Source of the DNA: Aquipseudomonas alcaligenes MRY13-0052 | GTDB taxonomy: Bacteria; Pseudomonadota; Gammaproteobacteria; Pseudomonadales; Pseudomonadaceae | Direction: 5' to 3' | DNA length: 64,000 nucleotides | NCBI GenBank assembly: GCA_000474255.1 | Contig: BATO01000003.1 | Span: 1-64,000, forward strand | Shown here: piece by piece, positions 42,183-49,544 of the stretch | Layout: each line of letters begins with the position of its first letter | Numbering within the stretch: the first letter of the stretch is position 1 | Position numbers and translations under genes: made by a program | Notes under the pieces: generated by a model | Database searches by the model: none | What the model was told of the DNA's origin: nothing | Seen by the model: only the letters and a program-made list of their open reading frames with translations

Positions 42183-42269
42183 ACTCACCACGAAAACTTG
42201 CCCTTTAATCGAACGGCTTTGCGTGCGCGCCGTAGACCATTGGGAAACTCGCTAAGGAGTACTGAATAG

Positions 42270-42896
42270 ATGAGTAAGATTCTGCTTATCGACAACCAAC
42301 CGATGATCCGCTTCGCCACCCGCGTGCTGCTGGAGCGCGAGGGCTACGACATGGTCGGCGAGACCGAGAACGGTGTGGAAGGGCTGAGCCTGGCCCGCTC
42401 GCTCAAGCCGGACCTGGTCATCCTCGACATCGCCATCCCCAAGCTCGACGGCATGGAAGTGCTGACCCGCCTCGCCGCCATGGACGTCAACCTCAAGCTG
42501 CTGGTACTGACTTCGCTGCCCGCCGCGCTCTACGCCAACCGCTGCCTGCAGGCCGGCGCCACGGGCTATCTGTCCAAGCAGGAGCAGGCGGTCAGCCTGA
42601 TCGCCGCGACCAAGTCGGTGCTCTCCGGCTACAGCCTGTTCCCCAGCACCGTGCACCTGCCGGTGCCGTCCCAGGCCGGCGAAGACACCCAGTTGCTGGA
42701 CAGCCTCTCCGACCGTGAACTGGCGGTGCTGCAGAACCTGGCCAATGGCAAGAACAACAAGGAAATCGCCGAGCAGCTGTTCATCAGCCACAAGACGGTG
42801 AGCACCTACAAGTCGCGCCTGATGGACAAACTCAAGACCCGTAACCTGGTCGACCTGATCGACTTCGCCCGCCGCTACGCCCTGCCCACGCCCTGA
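42270..42896 (+). CDS. second NarL/FixJ-family response regulator
   Basis: 208 residues: receiver (MSKILLIDNQPMIRFATRVLLE; phospho-Asp in DLVILDIAIPKLDG) and LuxR-type helix-turn-helix (LSDRELAVLQNLANGKNNKEIAEQLFISHKTVSTYKSRLMDKL). The usual acidic pair DD near the N-terminus is DN here, which may weaken Mg2+ binding. Close in design to the regulator at 36171-36806, so the two may be paralogues sharing the hybrid kinase. Its stop is only four bases from the convergent cdhB stop. Confidence 0.92.
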   Translation: MSKILLIDNQPMIRFATRVLLEREGYDMVGETENGVEGLSLARSLKPDLVILDIAIPKLDGMEVLTRLAAMDVNLKLLVLTSLPAALYANRCLQAGATGYLSKQEQAVSLIAATKSVLSGYSLFPSTVHLPVPSQAGEDTQLLDSLSDRELAVLQNLANGKNNKEIAEQLFISHKTVSTYKSRLMDKLKTRNLVDLIDFARRYALPTP

Positions 42897-42900
42897 CCGC

Positions 42901-43389
42901 TCACCCCGCCGCTCGCGCGGACGGCAGGCCGATCACCCGTGCCACATGCACGGGTGGCGGCAGCTGCCGATGCGCCGCCGCCAGCCCGCCGACCCTCTCG
43001 GCGACCGTGCTGGCGAACGGCGTCGAGCGCGAACTCGCACTGTCCACGTTCATCAGCATCTGCTCACTGGCCGCCAGCAACGCATCGCCACCCTCGGGGT
43101 ACAGCCCGTGGTGGATGTGCAGGCGCTTGGCGTCGTGGGCGAGCACCTGGGTGCGCACCTCCACCCCGGCGCCGAGCTTCACCTCGGCGAGAAAGTTGAG
43201 GTGGCACTCCAGCGTGTAGAGGGTGTGACCGCTGCTCGCCCGCCCCGCCTCGTCCAGGCCGATATGGTCCATCAGCGCATCGGTGGCGTAGCTGAAGATC
43301 AGCAGGTAGAACGCGTCGCGCAGGTGGCCGTTGTAGTCCACCCATTCGGCGGGAATGGCGGTGCGGTAGGTGGTGAGGGCTTGGCTCAT
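42901..43389 (-). CDS. cdhB: hotdog thioesterase of carnitine degradation (betainyl-CoA thioesterase)
   Basis: 162 residues of the 4HBT/hotdog fold with VDYNGHLRDAFYLLIFSYATD as the active-site region. As the last gene of the cdhC-cdhA-cdhB order it should release glycine betaine from betainyl-CoA, the final step from carnitine. 69 bp separate it from cdhA, same strand. The assignment depends on family plus context. In P. aeruginosa names, cdhB is used for this gene. Confidence 0.85.
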   Translation of the reverse strand: MSQALTTYRTAIPAEWVDYNGHLRDAFYLLIFSYATDALMDHIGLDEAGRASSGHTLYTLECHLNFLAEVKLGAGVEVRTQVLAHDAKRLHIHHGLYPEGGDALLAASEQMLMNVDSASSRSTPFASTVAERVGGLAAAHRQLPPPVHVARVIGLPSARAAG

Positions 43390-43458
43390 GGCGATTCCTG
43401 GCGATGGCCCTCTCCCAGGGAGAGGGCCGGTTCGAAGTAGCGAGAGGTCCGTGGGGCG

Positions 43459-44424
43459 TCAGTCGGCGAAGGCGAAGCCGTGCTTCTCCTTGGTCGCCTT
43501 CACCGCGTCGAGCACCGCCAGCAGGCAGTCATCACGATAGCGCTCCAGCTCGGCGATGCTGCGCGAGCCCTGCTGCTCGCTGGTACCTTCCACCACGCTA
43601 TCGATCAGCGCCTCGGTCAGCTCCGGGGCCGGCAGGTAGGTCCAGGGCAGCTGCAGCGCCGGGCCGAACTGTGCCATGAAGTGGCGCATGCCGGCATTGC
43701 CACCCGCCAGGGTGTAAGTGAGGAAGGTGCCCATGAAGGACCAGCGCAGCCCCGCACCAAAGCGGATCGCATCGTCGATCTCGCCAGTGCTGGCAACGCC
43801 GTCGTTGACCAGGTGCAACGCCTCGCGCCACAGCGCTTCCAGCAGGCGGTCGGCGATAAAGCCGGGCACTTCCTTGCGCACGTGCAGGGGGCGCATGCCC
43901 AGCGCGGTGTAGATCTTTATCGCCGCCTGCACGGCCTCCGGCGCGGTCTTCTCGCCGCCCACCACTTCCACCAGCGGCAGCAGGTAGACCGGGTTGAACG
44001 GGTGGCCCACCACGCAACGTTCCGGGTGCACGGCGTCGGCGTAGAACTCGCTGGGCAGCAGGCCCGAGGTGCTGGAGCCGATGATCGCCTCCGGGCGCGC
44101 CGCCGCGCTGATGCGGGCGTGCAGGTCGAGCTTCAGGTCGAGCCGCTCGGGCGCGCTTTCCTGGATGAAGTCGGCGTCGCGCACGCACTCCTCGACCGTC
44201 TCGACGAAGCGCAGGCGCTCCTGGGAGGCGCCCGGCGCCAGGCCCTGCTTCTGCAGCGCCGGCCAGGCGTTGGCGATGCGGGTGCGCAGAGCGGCTTCGG
44301 CACCGGGCGCCGGGTCCCAGGCGACGACGTCGAGGCCGTGGGCCAGGGCGCGGGCGACCCAGCCGCTGCCGATGACGCCGCTGCCGAGGGCGGCGAAGGT
44401 CTTGATGTGGGTGATGAAGGCCAT
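43459..44424 (-). CDS. cdhA: L-carnitine 3-dehydrogenase
   Basis: 321 residues of the 3-hydroxyacyl-CoA dehydrogenase fold: NAD motif [81 protein letters not shown]. It oxidises carnitine to 3-dehydrocarnitine. Length and motifs match characterised CdhA enzymes without fusion to the thioesterase seen in some bacteria. It lies between cdhC and cdhB. Confidence 0.94.
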   Translation of the reverse strand: MAFITHIKTFAALGSGVIGSGWVARALAHGLDVVAWDPAPGAEAALRTRIANAWPALQKQGLAPGASQERLRFVETVEECVRDADFIQESAPERLDLKLDLHARISAAARPEAIIGSSTSGLLPSEFYADAVHPERCVVGHPFNPVYLLPLVEVVGGEKTAPEAVQAAIKIYTALGMRPLHVRKEVPGFIADRLLEALWREALHLVNDGVASTGEIDDAIRFGAGLRWSFMGTFLTYTLAGGNAGMRHFMAQFGPALQLPWTYLPAPELTEALIDSVVEGTSEQQGSRSIAELERYRDDCLLAVLDAVKATKEKHGFAFAD

Positions 44425-44489
44425 GGTGGCTCCTGGTCCTGTGTTCGATATGGGGGACCCGAGCTGATGCCCGGGCTAGGGGAGAAACG

Positions 44490-45377
44490 TCAGCCGCGGC
44501 GCTTGAGGTTCATCTTCTCGCGGCCCTCGGCCGGGCTCAGGGCGCGGCCACCGAGGCGCTCGATGATCTCCACCGCCCGCTCCACCAGTTGGCCGTTGCT
44601 GGCGTGCACGCCACGGTCGAGCCAGATGTTGTCCTCCAGGCCGACGCGCACGTTGCCGCCCAGCAGCATGGCCTGAGCGACCATGGGCATCTGCGAACGG
44701 CCGATGCCGAAGCCGGCCCAGGTGGCGCCCGCCGGCAGGTTGTCGGCCATGGCCTTCATGGTGGTGGTGTCCGCCGGGGCGCCCCAGGGGATGCCCAGGC
44801 AGATCTGGAACAGCGGGTCGTCCAGCAGCCCCTCCTTGAGCATCTGCTTGGCGAACCACAGGTGCCCGGTGTCGAAGATTTCCAGCTCGGCCTTCACCCC
44901 CAGCTCGGTGATGCGCTTGGCGCCGGCGCGCAGTTGCGCGGGGGTGGAGACGTAGATGAAATCGCCATCGCCGAAGTTGAGCGTGCCGCAGTCCAGGGTG
45001 CAGATCTCCGGCAGCAGCTCTTCCACATGCTTGAGCCGCTCCAGCGGGCCCACCAGGTCGGTGCCGGCGCCGAACTCCAGGGGCTGCTCGCCCTTGCCGA
45101 TCTCCAGGTCGCCGCCCATGCCGGCGGTGAGGTTGATGATCACGTCGGTGTCGCTCTCGCGGATGCGCTCCACCAGCTCGCGGTAGAGCGCCACGTCGCG
45201 GCTGGGCTTGCCGGTGCGCGGGTCGCGCACGTGGCAGTGGGCGACCGTGGCGCCGGCCTTGGCCGCTTCGATGGCGGCGGCGGCGATCTCCTTCGGCGTG
45301 ACCGGGATGGCCGGGTGCTTGCCGACGGTATCGCCGGCGCCGGTTACCGCACAGGTGACGATGACTTCATGGTTCAC
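44490..45377 (-). CDS. cdhC: 3-dehydrocarnitine cleavage enzyme (BKACE/DUF849 family)
   Basis: 295 residues. Zn ligands in [17 protein letters not shown], start [28 protein letters not shown] and [33 protein letters not shown] are BKACE hallmarks. It condenses dehydrocarnitine with acetyl-CoA to give acetoacetate and betainyl-CoA. It lies between caiX and cdhA on the same strand. Confidence 0.94.
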   Translation of the reverse strand: MNHEVIVTCAVTGAGDTVGKHPAIPVTPKEIAAAAIEAAKAGATVAHCHVRDPRTGKPSRDVALYRELVERIRESDTDVIINLTAGMGGDLEIGKGEQPLEFGAGTDLVGPLERLKHVEELLPEICTLDCGTLNFGDGDFIYVSTPAQLRAGAKRITELGVKAELEIFDTGHLWFAKQMLKEGLLDDPLFQICLGIPWGAPADTTTMKAMADNLPAGATWAGFGIGRSQMPMVAQAMLLGGNVRVGLEDNIWLDRGVHASNGQLVERAVEIIERLGGRALSPAEGREKMNLKRRG

Positions 45378-45476
45378 GGTTGCAACATCCTTTCTTGGAG
45401 GCGATCGGGTGCCGTGCGCGGCGACCCGCGCACGGGAGGAAGCGAAGCGTTGGTAACGGCAGCGAAGCTGCAGGAG

Positions 45477-46415
45477 CTACTTGAGCGAGGCGATGGCCGT
45501 CTCGGCGCCGTTCTTGCCGTCGAAGGTGGTCACCCCGGCGAGCCAGGCCTTGACCACGTCGGGGTTGGCCTTGATCCATTCGCGGGCGACCTTGGCCGGC
45601 GCCTCGCGCTCCATGATCGGCTGCATCAGGCGGCTCTCCTGCTCGCTGGTGAAGCGCAGGTTGGTGAGCAGGCGGTCGGCGTTGGGGCAGCGCTGGGCGA
45701 AGTCCGGCGCGGTGACGGTGGAGACGGTGGCGGCGCCGTCGTTGGGGCCGAACACGTCATGGCTGCCGGTGAGGTAGGTGATCGGCATCTGGATGTTCAT
45801 CGGGTGCGGCTTCCAGCCGAAGAACACCACCGGCTTGTGGTTCTTCACCGCCCGCGACACGGCGGTGAGCATGGCCGCCTCGCTGGACTCCACCAGCTTG
45901 AAGCCGCCGAGGCCGAACTGGTTCTCGTCGATCATCTTCTTGATCGCCATGTTGGCCCCGGAACCGGATTCGATGCCGTAGATCTTGCCGTCCAGCTGGT
46001 CCTTGTAGCGGGCGATGTCGGCGAAGGTCTTCAGCCCCTCCTCCGCCGTGTAGGTGGGCACCGCGAGCACGGCCACGGCATCCTCCAGGGACGGCTTGGG
46101 CGCCACCTTCACCGACGCGCTGTCGAGGAAGGGCTGGATGTTGTCGTCCATGATCGGCTTCCAGTAGCCGAGGAACACGTCCACCTGCTTCTTCTGGATG
46201 CCGGCGAAGATGATCTGCTGCGACGCCTGGGTCTGGGTGGTTTCGTAGCCGAGGCCGGCCAGCAGTTCGGACGCCACGGCGGTGGTGGCGACCACGTCGG
46301 TCCAGCCGACCGCGCCGATGCGGATCTTCTGGCAACTGGCGTCGTCCGCCGCCAGCAGGGTGGAACTGAACAGGGTGAGAAGACAGCAACCCGCGAGTGC
46401 GTTGAGACCTTTCAT
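45477..46415 (-). CDS. caiX: carnitine-binding periplasmic protein (orphan SBP)
   Basis: 312 residues; signal peptide MKGLNALAGCCLLTLFSSTLLA then ADDASCQKIRIGAVGWTDVVATTAVASELL. OpuAC/ChoX-type quaternary-amine binding protein with the family stretches GYWKPIMDDNIQPFL, GIESGSGANMAIKKM, VVFFGWKPHPMNIQMPI. No permease or ATPase gene adjoins it; CaiX proteins are known to work with the CbcVW core transporter encoded at 61016-63099. First gene of the caiX-cdhCAB direction and divergent from cdhR. Confidence 0.93.
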   Translation of the reverse strand: MKGLNALAGCCLLTLFSSTLLAADDASCQKIRIGAVGWTDVVATTAVASELLAGLGYETTQTQASQQIIFAGIQKKQVDVFLGYWKPIMDDNIQPFLDSASVKVAPKPSLEDAVAVLAVPTYTAEEGLKTFADIARYKDQLDGKIYGIESGSGANMAIKKMIDENQFGLGGFKLVESSEAAMLTAVSRAVKNHKPVVFFGWKPHPMNIQMPITYLTGSHDVFGPNDGAATVSTVTAPDFAQRCPNADRLLTNLRFTSEQESRLMQPIMEREAPAKVAREWIKANPDVVKAWLAGVTTFDGKNGAETAIASLK

Positions 46416-46432
46416 CGAATGCTCCCCTACAG

Positions 46433-46456
46433 CCATACGGTTATCGGACCATACGG
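46433..46456. promoter_or_regulatory. direct repeat CCATACGG-N8-CCATACGG before caiX
   Basis: Two exact CCATACGG words 16 bp apart (46433-46440, 46449-46456), ending 18 bp before the caiX start codon. May overlap the caiX promoter or leader. The binding factor is unknown. Confidence 0.45.
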
Positions 46457-46561
46457 CCCGTCTGTTGTTGTGCCGGGGCTCTTGGCGCCCCGCCGTTCGC
46501 GGGCCCTGTTGCACCCGTGGCAGCCAGATTACGCAGCGCCAAACCGGCCAAATCGAACTAA

Positions 46562-46589
46562 AACGACCGAATGTTGAACGGGAACGACC
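46562..46589. promoter_or_regulatory. candidate CdhR operator, AACGACC-N14-AACGACC
   Basis: Exact heptamers 21 bp apart (two helical turns) in the caiX/cdhR spacer, the layout of an AraC-family activator site. It lies 64-91 bp before cdhR and about 147-174 bp before caiX. CdhR activates the carnitine genes in P. aeruginosa. Confidence 0.6.
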
Positions 46590-46652
46590 TCCTGCATTGC
46601 CTTGTCCGCCGTCCTGCCTTTTAGTGTGACAACGCCCCGACAGGACGCCCCG

Positions 46653-47663
46653 ATGCCCCAGACCCTGTGGTTCCTCCTGCTGCCCGGTTTTTCCATGATG
46701 GGCCTGATGTCCGCCATCGAGCCCCTGCGCGTGGCCAACCGCTTCCGTGGCGAACTCTACCGCTGGCGCCTGCTGAGCGTGGACGGCGGCGTGGTGCAAG
46801 GCAGCAACGGCATGTCCCTCAACGTCGACGCGGGGCTGGAGCGTCCCGGCGCCAGCGACAGCCTGTTCGTGGTGGCCGGCTTCGAACCCCTGGCCAGCTT
46901 CACCCCGCGCCTGGCCCACTGGCTCAAGCGCGCCGACCTCGATGGCGCCACCCTCGGCGGCATCGACACCGGCAGCTTCGTGCTCGCCGAGGCCGGCCTC
47001 TTCGCCCGCCAGCGCCTAACCCTGCACTGGGAGGCCATCGACGCCTTCCAGGAGCGCTACCCCGGCCTGTTGCCGACCCAGGAGCTGTTCGAAATCGATG
47101 GCCGCCGCATTACCAGCGCCGGCGGCACCGCCACCCTCGACCTGATGCTCACCCTGATCGGCCGCGACCACGGCGACGAACTGGCGGTGGAGGTCTCCGA
47201 GCAGTTCGTCCTCGGTCGCATCCGCACCCGCCAGGATCACCAGCGCATGCAGATCACGCGTCGCTACGGCGTGCACAACCGCAAGCTGGTGCAGGTGATC
47301 GGCGAGATGGAGCGCCACAGCGAGCAGCCCCTGGGCTCCGCCGAGCTGGCCGCCCTGGTGGGTGTCACCCCGCGCCAGCTGGAGCGCCTGTTCCGCCTGC
47401 ACCTGGATGACACGCCGTCCGGCTTCTACCTGGCCCTGCGCCTGGAGAAGGCCCGCCAGCTGCTGCGCCAGACCGACATGGGCGTGCTGGAGATCGGCCT
47501 CGCCTGCGGCTTCGAATCCTCTTCCTATTTCTCCCGCTGCTACCGCAACCGCTTCGCCGCCTGTCCCAGCCAAGACCGCCACGAACACCCGGCCAGCGAA
47601 GCGACGCCACCCGGCACGCACACGCAACGCCCGACACGATCAGCGACGGATCAGCGCATCTGA
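46653..47663 (+). CDS. cdhR: carnitine regulator CdhR (GATase1-like AraC family)
   Basis: 336 residues: N-terminal DJ-1/PfpI-like domain (WFLLLPGFSMMGLMSAIEPLRVANRF, GGIDTGSFVLAEAGL, ITSAGGTATLDLMLTLIGRDHG) and C-terminal AraC helix-turn-helix (LAALVGVTPRQLERLFRLHLDDTPSGFYLALRLEKARQLLRQTD). Same class as GbdR in this window. Divergent from caiX. ATG 46653 starts the conserved domain; a TTG frame start at 46602 is less likely. Confidence 0.93.
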   Translation: MPQTLWFLLLPGFSMMGLMSAIEPLRVANRFRGELYRWRLLSVDGGVVQGSNGMSLNVDAGLERPGASDSLFVVAGFEPLASFTPRLAHWLKRADLDGATLGGIDTGSFVLAEAGLFARQRLTLHWEAIDAFQERYPGLLPTQELFEIDGRRITSAGGTATLDLMLTLIGRDHGDELAVEVSEQFVLGRIRTRQDHQRMQITRRYGVHNRKLVQVIGEMERHSEQPLGSAELAALVGVTPRQLERLFRLHLDDTPSGFYLALRLEKARQLLRQTDMGVLEIGLACGFESSSYFSRCYRNRFAACPSQDRHEHPASEATPPGTHTQRPTRSATDQRI

Positions 47664-47792
47664 GCGCAGATCGGCGCCGTTCACCTCGCACTCCCCATCG
47701 CATCCAAGCGCATCGGCCAGCCCCGCTGCCAACCGTCTTGCCCATCCACGACCCCGCATTGACGCTTTCGGCAATACCCCGGTCGTTTTTGC

Positions 47793-47819
47793 GCGATAGC
47801 GCCGAAAGCCCCGGCGATA
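47793..47819. promoter_or_regulatory. GCGATA direct repeat upstream of the M19-like gene
   Basis: GCGATA at 47793-47798 and 47814-47819, 21 bp apart, 62-88 bp before the M19-like start. It is a weaker variant of the GCGAC repeat in other betaine promoters and could be a GbdR site for the dgc cluster. Confidence 0.35.
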
Positions 47820-47880
47820 TGCTCGGTTCAAAGCGCCGGCAGAAGATTCGGCGCGCCAAGAATCAAAAGGGGACAGCCTG

Positions 47881-48858
47881 ATGAGCCCAGCCGAATTGCA
47901 CGCCGACAGCATCGTCATCGATGGCCTGATCATCGCCAAATGGAACCGCGAACTCTTCGAGGACATGCGCAAGGGCGGCCTGACTGCGGCCAACTGCACC
48001 GTCTCCGTCTGGGAAGGCTTCCAGGCCACGGTGAACAACATCGCCGCCAGCCAGAAGCTGATCCGCGAGAACAGCGACCTGGTGATGCCCGTGCGCACCA
48101 CGGCGGACATCCGCAAGGCCAAGGAACAGGGCAAGACCGGCATCCTCTTCGGCTTCCAGAACGCCCACGCCTTCGAAGACCAGATCGGCTACGTCGAGGT
48201 GTTCAAGCAGCTCGGCGTCGGCATCGTGCAGATGTGCTACAACACCCAGAACCTGGTGGGCACCGGCTGCTACGAGCGTGATGGCGGGCTCTCCGGCTTC
48301 GGTCGCGAGATCGTCGCCGAGATGAACCGCGTCGGCGTCATGTGCGACCTCTCCCACGTCGGCTCCAAGACCTCCGAGGAAGTCATCCTCGAATCGAAGA
48401 AGCCCGTCTGCTACTCCCACTGCCTGCCGTCGGGCCTCAAGGAACATCCGCGCAACAAGTCCGATGAAGAGCTGAAGTTCATCGCCGACCACGGCGGCTT
48501 CGTCGGCGTGACCATGTTCGCGCCCTTCCTCGCCAAGGGCATCGACTCCACCATCGACGACTATGCCGAGGCCATCGAATACACGATGAACATCGTCGGC
48601 GAGGACGCCATCGGCATCGGCACCGACTTCACCCAGGGCCATGGCCAGGACTTCTTCGAGTACCTGACCCACGACAAGGGCTACGCCCGGCGCCTGACCA
48701 ACTTCGGCAAGATCATCAACCCGCTGGGCATCCGCACCGTGGGCGAATTCCCCAACCTCACCGAAACCCTGCTCAAACGCGGCCACAGCGAACGCGTGGT
48801 GCGCAAGATCATGGGCGAGAACTGGGTGAATGTCCTGAAGGACGTCTGGGGCGAATGA
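47881..48858 (+). CDS. M19 (renal dipeptidase-like) protein of the dgc cluster with altered metal site
   Basis: 325 residues of the membrane dipeptidase/M19 fold (LFGFQNAHAFEDQIGYVEVFKQLGVGIVQMCYN, MCDLSHVGSKTSEEV, CYSHCLPSGLKEHPRNKSDEEL, GEDAIGIGTDFTQGHG). The normal N-terminal metal motif DGHND is replaced by IDGLIIAKWN, and the bridging Glu region reads GFQNAH, so three of five usual zinc ligands look missing while the two His in LSHVG and YSHC remain. The gene is conserved just upstream of dgcA in pseudomonads. A dipeptidase activity should not be assumed. No signal peptide. Confidence 0.87.
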   Translation: MSPAELHADSIVIDGLIIAKWNRELFEDMRKGGLTAANCTVSVWEGFQATVNNIAASQKLIRENSDLVMPVRTTADIRKAKEQGKTGILFGFQNAHAFEDQIGYVEVFKQLGVGIVQMCYNTQNLVGTGCYERDGGLSGFGREIVAEMNRVGVMCDLSHVGSKTSEEVILESKKPVCYSHCLPSGLKEHPRNKSDEELKFIADHGGFVGVTMFAPFLAKGIDSTIDDYAEAIEYTMNIVGEDAIGIGTDFTQGHGQDFFEYLTHDKGYARRLTNFGKIINPLGIRTVGEFPNLTETLLKRGHSERVVRKIMGENWVNVLKDVWGE

Positions 48859-48881
48859 CGCCGGCCCGAACCGAACACGAA

Positions 48882-48967
48882 CGTAGGGTGGATGACGCTC
48901 TTTTCATCCACCAGCCCACCGCGCGGTGGCTCATCTCTGCGGCGGATGACTGAAGCGCCATCCGCCC
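48882..48967. repeat. GGGTGGATGACGC/GGCGGATG hairpin repeats
   Basis: CGTAGGGTGGATGACGCTC, then a CACCGCGCGGTG palindrome, then GCGGCGGATGACTGAAGCG and CATCCGCC. Dispersed-repeat type as at 17858-17921, between the M19-like gene and the DUF5943 gene. Confidence 0.6.
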
Positions 48968-48997
48968 GATACCTGACCTGAATTCGGAGTTATCCAC

Positions 48998-49528
48998 ATG
49001 GCCAAACACGCCCCCGAACTGCCCATCGAAGTCGACAGCGAAACCGGCGTCTGGACCAGCGACGCGCTGCCCATGCTCTATGTGCCGCGGCATTTCTTCG
49101 TCAACAACCACATCGGCATCGAAGAGGTGCTGGGCGCCGACGCCTATGCCGAGATCCTCTACAAGGCCGGCTACAAGTCCGCCTGGCACTGGTGCGAGAA
49201 AGAAGCCGAATGCCACGGCCTGGAAGGCGTCGCGGTGTTCGAGCACTACATGAAGCGCCTGTCCCAGCGCGGCTGGGGCCTGTTCAAGATCCAGGACATC
49301 GACCTCGACAAGGGCACCGCCAGCGTCAAGCTCGAGCACTCCGCCTTCGTCTACGTCTACGGCAAGGTCGGGCGCAAGGTCGACTACATGTTCACCGGCT
49401 GGTTCGCCGGAGCCATGGACCAGATCCTGGCCGCGCGCGGCAGCAGCATCCGCACCGTCGCCGAGCAGGTCTACAGCGGCTCGGAAGCAGGCCACGACGA
49501 TGGCCTGTTCATCGTCAAACCCCTCTGA
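48998..49528 (+). CDS. DUF5943/V4R-like protein of the dgc cluster
   Basis: 176 residues, single domain with 4-vinyl-reductase-like text (PRHFFVNNHIGIEEVLGADAYAEILYKAGYKSAWHWCEKEA; CHGLEGVAVFEHYMKRLSQRGWGLFKIQ; FVYVYGKVGRKVDYMFTGWFAGAMDQIL). V4R folds bind small hydrophobic or tetrapyrrole-like ligands, but none is known here. It starts 17 bp upstream of dgcA, so it is probably co-transcribed and may help assembly of the demethylase. Confidence 0.85.
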   Translation: MAKHAPELPIEVDSETGVWTSDALPMLYVPRHFFVNNHIGIEEVLGADAYAEILYKAGYKSAWHWCEKEAECHGLEGVAVFEHYMKRLSQRGWGLFKIQDIDLDKGTASVKLEHSAFVYVYGKVGRKVDYMFTGWFAGAMDQILAARGSSIRTVAEQVYSGSEAGHDDGLFIVKPL

Positions 49529-49544
49529 GGCGAGGCACGGCATC

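Larger units (their letters stand above)
41814..42269. other. 456-bp divergent regulatory spacer (hybrid kinase / second response regulator)
   Basis: AT-rich, no gene. It holds CCTACA-taggc-TGTAGG (41901-41917, continuing GAAAC), a further TTAGGAA (42053-42059), and a perfect inverted repeat GTTTGCGC-N17-GCGCAAAC (42150-42182) between that and the regulator gene. The regulator has an AAGGAG site just before its ATG. Confidence 0.6.

Noticed and set aside
30843-42896. Mobile genetic element boundaries (integrase, tRNA target, direct repeats) for the fimbrial block.
   Set aside because: No integrase, transposase, tRNA or flanking direct repeat was seen; the block may be ancestral or inserted by homologous recombination.
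48990-48998. Perfect DnaA-box word TTATCCACA.
   Set aside because: It overlaps the ribosome site and start codon of the DUF5943 gene and lacks the 15-mer context of the 24-28 kb cluster; a chance match is more likely.
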